A DNA stretch of 64,000 bases from Eutreptiella sp. 'Long Island Sound 2002' (taxonomy: Eukaryota; Euglenozoa; Euglenophyceae; Eutreptiales; Eutreptiaceae): the NCBI GenBank assembly GCA_964036045.1, contig OZ038386.1, positions 17,992,329-18,056,328 on the forward strand, given 5' to 3'. Shown piece after piece: positions 43,101-52,617 of the stretch. The notes under the pieces were generated by a model. That model saw only the letters and a list, made by a program, of their open reading frames with translations. It searched no databases and was not told the origin of the DNA. Made by a program: the position numbers and the translations under genes. The first letter of the stretch is position 1, and each line of letters begins with the position of its first letter.

Positions 43101-46100
43101 AGGCAGTATCACCATGGGTTTGTCACAAAGGCTGAGTAAGCCCCTTTTGGGGGCGGTCTTAACACAATCGCAACATAGTGCTGATCATTGTTGGGTGTAT
43201 GCGTGGGGGGGGGGGGGTAGGCCACCGTCGATAGAAGGGCTGTGCCATGCGCCATGTTCCTGTGCGCCTGTGCCTATGTCGCTGTGCTGATGCCACAGTT
43301 TGCCACCCCAACTCATCGCGACTTCCGTCGGTTGCCTTGTCATTTGTCCGCAGAATCTCCAACATCACCTCCTGGTGCATAGAAGGAACCCCCAAGGCCG
43401 CATAGGCCTGCCACTGCCAACTCAGCCCGGTGAAAGGAAACAATCTGCAGACACGGGGATCGCGGATACCATGCCCTTTAATCAGGATGAAACGCCTCTT
43501 CACACCGTCACTAGTTCCTCCGAAATGTCTCAGTGGTCGCCCCTGCCTGAACCCCCTCCTTCACAGCCCCGCCTGACCCTCCACAGCCCTACCCAAAGCA
43601 AGGGCCAGGGGTGCAGGCTGCGTCTGGGAGGCCACTGCTTCTGATGGCAGCGGGGTGGGGTGGTTCTCGTTGCGCGGTGAGCGTGATTTTCGGTGCACAA
43701 ATTTTTGTTTGGCCCCAATTACCCCCCGCCCCACCAACACGTTTTTTTGTATCCGGCACCTGCCAATTAGGGAACTTTTTTTCGCCTTTCCAGGCAGACG
43801 TGTGCACCGTTTATTGCTCTGAATACCCCAGCCCTCATTCACGTCACTGGGTACACAGCCACCGCAACTCAAATCACGAGAAAGACATGCGCTGTGGCGG
43901 CGCCAGTTCCAGAATTAAATCATGTAGAAATACCCCAGCCAACAAACTGAAGCGACCCAGCCACCCACCCAAATGAGTAAAAGTCTTCTCAGGGGAAAAC
44001 GGAAATCATCAGAGGGGTCTGAAATTTGAGTTAGGCTGCTTTCTGCTTCTTTTTATTTTCAGGTGGCCTGCTGATTGGGTCGTTGAACTGGGCATTCTGG
44101 GTTGCAAAGCCATGGAGATTGTGGTGCTGGGGGGAGCCTGCAGCAGGGGCGGAGGGCGGGAGGAAAATCATGTTTTCAGCGGTAGAATGGCAAAAAACCG
44201 TTTCTGGCCAGGGCCAATTTAGTATCCCCAGTATCCAGTTGTTCAGCAAAGGCCTGGCTCAGTGCAACGGCAATGATTTGGAGATGTTCTCTCATGAGTC
44301 CCGTAAGCGGTGGTGGTACGTGCATTTGACGGCAATCAGCCCCGTCCTTTAGGCGTTGCGCACGGGGGTCTCGGTCCAGCCCCTCCACAGCCCACTGGTG
44401 GGGTTGCTGTGGGGTGCACGGTATGCGTGCACTGCAGAATCTACCCGACCATTCGCTATGTAATGCCACTGAAGGATGCCACACAATGTTCATGGGCAGA
44501 ATTCCCCCTGACAAGAGGGCACACGGTGGGGTGGCGGTGCGGGAGTGCAACCCAGATGACGAACACCTTGGGGGCGGCCCAGCTGTTGGTTAGTCTGCCA
44601 ATGGAGGGAGCCAGCGTAAAGATCCACCAGCATGTGCCCCCTGAATCGCATCCTCTACACTGCCTCTGATTGCTTCTCAAGTCACAGCAATGAACTGTGC
44701 CAGCGTCCCACCATAAATACCGAGACAGTGCGCTGATTATTGGGAACGCTAATCCTGCGGCGTCTGCGGCACGCCATGTGGGTAATTATCATGGAAGAAG
44801 GGAAATTGTACCCTTTGTGCACTGTACTTTGGAATGGGGAGTGGTTGTGCCATTTTTCTATGTGCCTATGCCACTGTGCGGATGCCACAGTGTGCCATGT
44901 GCACCGGACCCGCTGGCCTCCATCCTCTTACTTGCGGTTTCACGGCCGTGCAATTTATACAAAGCCTAAGGATGAGCCCAGCAGTCTCGGCTTTCAAGCA
45001 GACCTTCATGTGAGATTTTAGTCTGCAGATTGATATCGACTTCGTCAACGTCAGACGTCATCAGGCGCTCCACCTCAGCAACGTCCCCGTACAAAATCAA
45101 CTGCACAAACCACACAGAGGCATGAGGTACGGTGGAGAAGCCCTCGCAGGCTCACTGAGGCGGGGGAGGAAAAGGGGGAAAGAGAGATGCCAAAGAGCGT
45201 CAGCCTCCAGAGCAATGTACAGGACGGTCGAGTAAGACCAGGACGATTGTTCTCTTGTTACGGCAATGGGCCACATTTGATGTTGCGAATCCAAGAACAA
45301 GAAATAAGGAGCGCAGGGGGTATTGTCTGCCTCGGTGCAAACTCCTGCTTCGGTGTTGACGTTAGCACTGCCGTGGAGACAGCGTCTGAGGTTCATTGGC
45401 TCATTGATGTACCCTGGTCCCATGTTGTCATTGACTAGTTGGGAAAAAAAGCGGAAATGTGCAACCGCTGTTGACCAATGGGCACGATTCAAAGCATAAC
45501 GGGGAAACGCCAGTCGTCAAGGAATGTGTGGCGCATGGGTACGGGGGGTTTGTCATCGCAAGTGCGTGCGCACAGGTGTGCTCATTCCCAATGCCCAGGG
45601 GCAAGTTGGTTTCCTTGAACAAAAGCCGGCCCCGTTTACCATGGACCTCCCCCGTTCTCCCCTCAACCTCCCTCGTCCATCCTCCCCGCAACCCCTCCCC
45701 CATCCTCCCCACACCATGCACTTTAACGTGTGCATTGGTGGTTTTGGGCGGCAAGGGAGCAGAGATGGGTAGCACTGGAGAGGCGGTTGAGGCACAGGAG
45801 AAGGGAAGGAGGACGGAGGGGGGAGGGAGGGGCGGGATAGGTTTGGGTGCCGGGTGGCGAGTAGTTTGAATCCCTTTTCCAGACACCCCTCCACCGGCGG
45901 GTGTCCCGTGACAGGAGCCAGCGGGCCCTGCGGGGGGTCATGGTGCGCGCGGTGTGCACCAGCGGGGGCTTGCCTTGCGCACCCCCTGTGCCCAGGCACA
46001 GAGTCAACAAAACTTAATGGGATGCGCGAACACGAAACATGGCGCAAATACTCCGCGGAGGCAGTAGGGTGCTACTCAGACCCCCGACGCGTACTGCCGC

Positions 46101-47852
46101 AAAAATGAGGTCGACAGCCCAATCCCCCCCCTCTCCGGCCACACCCCGAGTTCCACCCTGCCTCATGCCCGATGCATCCGCGCTAGCCGCTAGGAAATGG
46201 GAGAAAAATCGGAGGAAAATGGGACAACTTGGGACAAAATTTCCCAATTTTCCCAATCCCATTTTCCGCATTTTTCCACAGCCTCACCACCTTTCCCTCA
46301 CGTTCCTTTGATGAATTTTGCTAGCCGACCTACCCGACTTGAAAAATGGAAAATTTTTGACGAGCCGACACCCGCCGATTTTTCGGCTACCGCGGTGCGT
46401 TGGATGCAGGGCTGCCCTGTACACAGACCTCACTCGTCGTCCACCAGCTTGTTTGACGTGGTCGGATCTGGGCCCAAGACCCAGAGGTCAGTCTCAGCGA
46501 AAGCCCCTCGTGCGATACACTGACCCACACACGGGGCTGTCCTTAAGGTGCGGACCTCCGAGGGACTGCGATCGGTCCTCGTGGCCATGAACTGCCGTCG
46601 GTTCAGCGCCAACCTGCGTCGGTTGAGTGTGGCAACCGGTGAACCGAATCCTGGTACCAGTGACCTGAGGCCCTTCCCACCACGCAACAATGTATACCCC
46701 TGGGTATAGATCTGGGCAAGACAATCAGTGAGGCCAGGGGGGTATAAATTTTGGGGGGGTATAAATTTTGGGCGGGGCGGTGCTGCATGTTCTTTTTCGC
46801 TTGGCATTCAGTTTGATTTGTGTTGGCCCATTTCTTGCTGCGGCCCATGGCCCTCCTGGTGTTTCCAATGTCAAGAACCAAACCACAATCGCTTCGTTGT
46901 TCAGGTGAGTGACATTTGCACTGGTGTTGAAGCTGTACCCTGGAGTTGTTCGTGTTCCGTTTGCTTGTACGTGGCTGACGGGGGTACAGATTTTGGCAAA
47001 ACGCCCCTTAAGTCTCGGGGGGTATAAATTTTGGGGGGTATACATTTTTGGGGGGTTGAAAATGAAATATCTCGTCTCCAAAAGACAGCCCTGCCCACAC
47101 GTCCCAGGGGTCGGGTCCAGCACTTTCCCACAACGACTCGGGACATTGACCTGATGGACTAGAGGCAGCTGCTGAGCCACCACAGGGTCGGCCAGCTTCT
47201 TGAGCATCCGCACTTTGGGTTGCGGGCGGCCTGCGAATCGCCAGGGCTCTGGTGTTTTGGTGCCGGCCGCCTGTGAGAAGCGGGGGTGCAACGAGGACGC
47301 GCACGGAATGCTGCGCAGCAGGGCATCGGGATACACGTGCACCATTGCAGTGTCCTTTCTGGGGCATTTGGTCACACCAAACAGCGGGGCAAGGGGGGGA
47401 GGGGCAGAACACGGTTCGGTTCGGGGAACGAGAGGAGAGGGGCCGGGTCGTATACTGATACCCCAAAACTTGACGCCCCGCCCCTGCCCCGGGGAGGGGG
47501 GTGAACAACACTGCAGATGGAGAGGTGTGCTCGGCGATCCCATTTGGTGGCCTCCATCAAGACCTCATGCTGGAACGCCTCCAAGTATGCTCCGGCGATG
47601 ACGACTTGATCAAAGCTTGGATACTGTACTATAACAACCGATGACTAGTGCCAGAACTGTTATTTGACCTGCTTGTCGGTTGTTGGGCGTTGGGGTGGGG
47701 GGAGGGGGGCGTCGTAGGTGAGAGTGAGGTGGAGCAGGTTTGCCGGTTAGTACTTCGTGTGGTGCACTTGCTTGTGTTTTGTGGAGGTGTGACTCCAGGC
47801 CGTAGAGTGGAACGTGCATTCCCCTGTTCACAATTGCAGCCTCTGCCTCCAT
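35402..47852 (-). CDS. Ankyrin-repeat-like protein, 13 exons, about 424 aa
   Basis: Exons 47852-47754, 47623-47512, 47230-47151, 45100-45004, 42688-42630, 41727-41673, 40849-40828, 40540-40456, 40022-39954, 39759-39514, 38651-38561, 37015-36859 and 35504-35402 add to 1275 bases (425 codons). Every junction is GT-AG and in phase. Start ATG has a GCGCCATGG context. The stop is TGA. Residues about 92-167 read as ankyrin-like repeats: QLILYGDVAEVERLM, then EQLTPLHIAIDTLQEA (TPLHIA hallmark) and CVEYLLEKEADHLVDCKG. A weaker repeat may follow in exons 8-9 (VCALLHSSKREK, GKVIYDLLPL). Exon 10 is a large unknown domain (VYVGRGLPEVLNTQMEVLGP, DPKWNRIPFTPHM). The tail is helical and acidic (LVELLEEHKYTKEQVEEIKA). 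Function unknown. Ankyrin repeats usually mediate protein binding. Exon 7 (22 nt) and exon 1 are the weakest links. Confidence 0.75.
37120..37222 (+). repeat. Degenerate GATCGGCATAATGGTCGGC repeats
   Basis: Short units such as GATCAGCTTACCGATCGGC, ATAATGGTCGGCATCATG and GATCGGCGTAATCATCAGC alternate over 100 bp within an intron of the ankyrin gene. Internal partial palindromes (GATC cores). Confidence 0.6.
40029..40200 (+). repeat. (GA)n microsatellite doubling as a polypyrimidine tract
   Basis: About 54 bases of GA (40029-40082), an imperfect GGGAGA part to 40125, and a second (GA)n at 40167-40197. On the minus strand this is (TC)n ending TTCCAAAG, directly before ankyrin exon 9 at 40022, so it occupies the polypyrimidine position of that 3' splice site. 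Confidence 0.85.
40890..41046 (+). repeat. GGCGGTTGG/GGTAACC dispersed repeat
   Basis: AGTTGGCGGTAACCCAAC, GACGGCGGTCGGTGGTAACC and GGCGGTTGGCCGGTAACCGC follow in sequence, ending with AAAGGGCGGTCCT. Same family as 26264, in an intron of the ankyrin gene. Confidence 0.75.
42960..44560 (-). pseudogene. Transposon-derived frames in ankyrin intron 4
   Basis: Several minus-strand pieces look coding but do not fit the gene's phases: KPMVILPWDLQTEQLPGRSD (about 43110), AALGVPSMHQEVMLEILRTN (about 43400), and LTGLMREHLQIIAVALSQAF with AEQLDTGDTKLALARNG (about 44280). The last continues in another frame after a T-run to a basic end PPENKKKQKAA (stop 44031). The intron joins exons 4 and 5 within an ankyrin-like repeat, so these are best read as an inserted, frameshifted element. 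Family unknown. Confidence 0.35.
45097..45492 (-). other. Open frame just upstream of ankyrin exon 4, not assigned
   Basis: A 131-codon frame (for example MNLRRCLHGSANVNTEAGVC) next to exon 4 in a different phase. Exon 3 joins exon 4 in phase without it, so I leave it out of the gene model. 45500-46530 shows only GA/CT-rich and C-rich low complexity. Confidence 0.2.
46537..46640 (+). repeat. GGCGGTTGG-family repeat, diverged copy
   Basis: GTCCTTAAGGTGCGGACCTC, then CTGCCGTCGGTTCAGCGCC and TGCGTCGGTTGAGTGTGGC. Same order of words as the 40.9-kb copy, inverted in part. Confidence 0.5.
46738..47060 (+). repeat. GGGGTATAAATTTTGG motif cluster
   Basis: GGGGGGTATAAATTTTGGGG occurs twice in a row at 46738-46775 and, with variants, twice more at 47018-47056 (GGTATACATTTTTGGGG). 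The two pairs are about 280 bp apart and each is accompanied by a related GGTATA.ACA/TACAGATTTTGGC word. They lie in intron 3 of the ankyrin gene. Confidence 0.75.
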
Positions 47853-48642
47853 GGCGCCTAATTTCTTGCCAGAGCTGACAGGGTTCACGGAAGGAGGGGG
47901 GAGGGCTGGGGACTGGTCAGGTATCACGGGCAATGGTTTTTTCCTCAATGGGAAATGGTCTTGGGTTGGTATTTTGCCAGAAGCGCAGTCAGGTTAGGTG
48001 TGTGGGTGGGTGGGTGTGGGTGTACCCGGGCTGCACAGGGGCAGAGGTATGCATACCTGTGCAGCACAGGGGGGGGGGGGGGCGTGCGAGCACAGGGCAG
48101 CACTATAGCAGCACTGCGACGGCGTTGTAGCAATACTGTTGTGGCACTGCGGCAAAAAAATCCGGCGCAAGAAATAATCCTGGGCTGAAGATCGGGGAGG
48201 GGAGGGGCAGAACTGGGGCAGGGGGGGTGAAAGGGGTTAGGTCGCCATTCGCTTCAGTACCCCACATGCACAGCTCTGATTGATTTTGGGTGCAAAGATT
48301 TCGGGTACAGGATAAGGGGTCAACCTGTCCGCTCTGAGTTGTGCTTTGGGCTGACATGGTGCCAAGAAAAAAATAGCTGCATAATGGCAGTGTCCATTGT
48401 ACAATCATGGCACAGTGGCAAATTCAAACCACCAGCTAACGTACTAGTTTCCATCACCCGATCTCCTGTTGGTGCCTCCACTAGCTATGAATCCTCAATC
48501 ATTATCTTCTGTCCACTGGAATGCTGTGTTACACCTGCATCGGCACTTGCCTACATTGCATGTCAGTCTCCATACAAATCCCCAAACCCAACTCCATCCC
48601 TCCTCAAATCCCAATTGCAAGAACTGGCTTCTAGTGCTTATT

Positions 48643-48682
48643 CTTGCTGCTGCTGCTGCTGCCGCCGCCGCCGCCGCCGTTG
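48643..48682 (+). repeat. (CTG)n/(CCG)n trinucleotide tract
   Basis: CTGCTGCTGCTGCTGCCGCC followed by GCCGCC and TTGTTGTT. 47870-49540 otherwise holds a plus-strand frame at 48917-49402 (LKSPEIQLERYVKGVLSDIY, then a Gln/Thr/Ser-rich end) that I cannot support as a gene. Confidence 0.85.
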
Positions 48683-49547
48683 TTGTTTTCGTTAGTGGGA
48701 TGGTGATGGTGGGTTGTGGTGCTTACAGCATGGCATCATTGGCAGGGCAGGCCACTTGGCCTGTGGTTTGGGGTTTGTTGCTGGCCGTCACCGGGATGAG
48801 TGCATGTAGTGGTATTTACAGTGGCACATGAGCACGAGCACCAGCGGCAATAACAGCAGCAATCAAGGAAGGGCCAGGGTTGGTGTGGTCGTGTAAATGC
48901 GCCTGCCAAAGCTGCGATGGATCCTTGGACCCATGGGATTTTGCGTCGACTGGAGCAGCTGTGCAAGCTGGATTCGGTCTCAAAGAGGACACACCACCCC
49001 GATAACCAGGCACATAACTCTGCAGCCCAAATGACAGCCTTCCTCATGCACTGTCCTGCCCCCCCCCCCCCCGCCGCCAAACATCTTATCACACTTCATT
49101 TGCGCCCAAGGGCCAGCACATATGCAAAATTTTGGCATCAGACCAACGTGCAACAAGGAAGAGGTTGTCTGATGCAACACCACGATCAGCAGGCAAGTGG
49201 TAACAAGATCACACGAAAACTGAAGTCCCCTGAGATTCAACTGGAAAGGTATGTCAAAGGTGTGCTGTCTGACATCTATGCCCAAGGCCACGCATCATCC
49301 CACAACCAACCAGCTACACAAAACCAAAAATCCCATGCCAGCACGAGCGATGCGCCTCAGAATGTCACCACCACACAACCAACCCCCCCATCTGGAAGCT
49401 GATGCTGTTACAAGAGATCTCCTTGCTGCACACCCTCCCCAATCTGTCGCGCCAAGGTCCCCTCCCTGCATTGTGCACCAGGGCCGCTTCCCACAACCGC
49501 ATAGCATTTGCCCACGACCAGGAATCACTGCGGGATTGAGGATGTAT

Positions 49548-49733
49548 ATTTGTTTGTATGTATGTATGTATGTATGTATGTATGTATGTATGTATGTATG
49601 TATGTATGTATGTATGTATGTATGTATGTATGTATGTATGTATGTATGTATGTATGTATGTATGTATGTATGTATGTATGTATGTATGTATGTATGTATG
49701 TATGTATGTATGTATGTATGTATGTATGTATGT
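49548..49733 (+). repeat. (GTAT)n tetranucleotide array, about 45 units
   Basis: An almost perfect GTAT/TATG array of about 185 bp, the longest simple repeat of the window. It is open in all forward frames and on the reverse strand, so no frame here is meaningful. Confidence 0.97.
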
Positions 49734-50501
49734 CACCTGCTCGATGGCCCAAATCACTTGTGGGGCAAATAGGCAGTCGCATGTGCGATTTTGCGGGTGA
49801 GAGTGGAACATTTGTCCCTTACTGCTCATGATGCCACTGGAACCTTCCTTCAGCCTCTTGCTTTCAAATGCATCCATCCTGGACTGAAGCAAGGGGGTTA
49901 GAGCTGCCCTCACCAAAAAAAAAGCCTGGCTTTCAGCGCCCAAATACTCGCCCCCTCTTGGTCGGGGCGTCATATTAAGTGCATCTGTGGTTTCAACCAT
50001 TGTTGCACGCACTTTGCACATATTGTACTATTTTTCATTTGCCCCACCCCTGTCACCTACATATAAGGCTAGGGAGTTCCAATGACTCTTTTGCCATGGG
50101 AAAACCTGTTGTCCTGAAGACTAACAAAGGCAAGATGGGGCAGTAATAGTGTGTGCCACCATCCAATGGAAAAATAATGATAATAAGCCTGTCCGAACCA
50201 GCTCCACTGTGACCCACACACTATCCCCGGGGCTGGAGCGGTGGGCTGGGGGGGGGGGGTCATAACATTTATGCCTCACGAGGATCGCCAAGTCATGCTG
50301 GTCATTGTGAGATATAAATATATGTTGGAGTAAAACATGGGATGTGGGTTTTAGGCCACCCCTCAATTTTTTCCGGGGCTTTTGGCACCCTCTTCTTGTA
50401 GGCTTGCTTGGTCGCCAATCAACGTAATGCGTCTTTTGGTGTGCAGGGTTCGTTGAAAATCCTAACCCCCGTTGTCAAGGATGTCCAGGCTGGGGTGACC
50501 C

Positions 50502-51449
50502 TCAGGTTTGAACGACGACCTTTTCCCCCGCACCACAGTGTTTTGCCCCATGTCTCAGTTTCTCAGTCTCAGTCTCAGTCTCAGGGCCCTGTGCCTCCTG
50601 TTGCCTATGAGTCGGGGTTCGCCTGGAAAACAGCAACTGGTAACCGGCAGTGGTTTCCGCTTTGAGCAGGGATTCACACTGTACTCTGTGGCTGTCCCCA
50701 GGACTTGACCAGGTACGGCATGCCTCCAAAATTCTCTTGGTTGTTGAACCACGGATGGAGGGGAGCGGTTGCATTGGACGGAGACAATATCGGCGACCCA
50801 GTGAGCCAACCGCATTGTGACCGACAGCAAGACCGCTCCAGACTATGTGCCAATTCTCTGCAACAGCCTTCCAACCATGCCTGACATCCTGCTCTGGGCG
50901 CCCTCCCCTTCCAATGCATCCCTGGGGCTGGGGTGTAGGCCTTAATAGGGCAAAAATTGAGCCGATATGCGCACTCAGCACAAACAGACCCGGACGTAAA
51001 ATAACAGGTGCATCCAGCAGAAGCTGCTTCAGAAACCAATACCCATTTCCACCAAAAGAATGGGGGGGGGTTAAGAGGGAGGGGTGGCAGGAAGCGGTCC
51101 TGAGGTTTGACCACCCAGTGCTGGACTCCCCCATGCACACAAATGGACCCGCCCACCAACAACGGGGGGCGGGTTCCGCTGCAACACACCCATGGGGTGA
51201 CTGGGTCAGGGGGTCCCAACATGTGTACCTCACACCGATCGCCACATCGCTGATCATTATGGGGGGCAGATGTTGGGTTGAAAAACCCCAAATATCCCCC
51301 CACCAATCCGATGCCCTCTTCTTGTGGGCCCGCATGGTCGCCACTGTGTGACCATCTTTTGAAAAGGCAGGGGCAGGGGGTATTTCTACGGACCAGGCCG
51401 GCCGCCTCCACCCCTGGGCCACCAACCCACTGAAGCTAAATGTTGGCAA
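50502..51449 (-). other. Longest open frame of the window (315 aa), probably non-coding
   Basis: The frame is open over repeat-rich sequence. It contains a copy of the dispersed GATCGCCACATCGCTGATCA motif (51237) and a CAGTCT hexanucleotide repeat (50556-50585) that yields ETETETE. No domain or amphipathic pattern is evident. I regard it as a chance frame in GC-rich repeat sequence, though an element-encoded protein is possible. Confidence 0.15.
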
Positions 51450-51987
51450 AAATCCAACTTACAGATACCGGGGAAGGGAAAATTAGGAACGTGCGAAATT
51501 AGGAAGGGCGAAATTTGGTGCGGAGAAAATTTGCCACCAATTTTGAAATACCAGTGCAAAATTTGGTACAATATTCCTAGTCTGTGCCACAGAAAGAACC
51601 ATGGACCGTGAATGGTGTTTGTCATTTCGTGTGGGCCTTTGGTTGGTTGCAAATGTTTCTTAGAGGCTTCTAGATGATTGCTTGGATGGTTGCTCGTACT
51701 TCTTGGAGGCATCTGGATGCTTGTTGTTGGGCACAATGCAAATGTGCAAGCCAAGAGTGCTACAACCGATACCTAGAAAAATGGCACTAGACATTCAAAT
51801 ACCATGTCACCATTTGGCACACTTTTACTGTGCCAAATTTTGCTGTTTCAGATTTTGCTTGTTCCCAATTTTCCCCTGTAGCTGATTCCAGACACAAACC
51901 TGTCTTTGCCCCTCACCCGACCCACCTATCCATGAAACCTGGCCCACTCCACTGTAACAGCCCCAAGAAAAGTTGCCGACCACCACT

Positions 51988-52312
51988 ACCTCCATCAGTT
52001 GGCCTCCAACCGCCATCGGTTGACCAGTCACGCACCAACCGGTGGACTGAAACCGCCATCTGTTCTGGGCACCCGCGTGATCCTTCTTTTGAGGGGCGGC
52101 TCAGGTGCCTTTAGGTGTCTCTAGCCCCTCCTGATCATTGGACTCCAATTCTGGGGTGTGGTCCTCCTTGCACTCCACTTTCCCATGGGTGAAGCACTCA
52201 TGAGGAGGTAGTGGCACAAAGCCCCAGGCTTGCGGTTACCGGCCAAATGGTAACCGCCAACTGTTGGTAGTTAGCGGCTGCATGGTGTCAGTTGGCCAGC
52301 AACCACCGTCAG
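51988..52312 (+). repeat. Two GGCGGTTGG-family copies
   Basis: 51988-52110 (CAGTTGGCCTCCAACCGCCA, ACCAACCGGTGGACTGAAAC, ending GAGGGGCGGCTC) and 52228-52312 (TGCGGTTACCGGCCAAATGG, TAACCGCCAACTGTTGG). Inverted relative to each other in part. Confidence 0.7.
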
Positions 52313-52617
52313 GTGTTGTGCATCGAAAATTGGAATTGTGGCCGCACGTTGTTTCTGTGGTGTTTCACCCAACATCATTGTTTTGGGAAAGGTAATGCCA
52401 GGGAATTGGAGATTTGGCACGAATTGCAGCAGACCATTGTAAAAATCGCCTGCCATGATGTGTCTGTAGGGGGTGTCATCACGCACCATGGAAAAAGTAG
52501 GTATGCGGTAGATAGGATCTACATGCCCCAGTGCATGCGGCCGCCGTTGCTGCAGGTACCAAAGGCGGCGAGTGCCAATGTCTTGGGGTGCACTACGCGC
52601 ACAGATACAGCCGTAAA

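Noticed and set aside
49508-49831. MYVCMYVC and HTYIHTYI repeat proteins
   Set aside because: Pure translation of the GTAT array, open on both strands.
50502-51449. Longest open frame (315 aa) as a gene
   Set aside because: It runs over repeat motifs and a CAGTCT repeat, has no domain-like pattern and no sign of selection. In GC-rich sequence such frames arise by chance.
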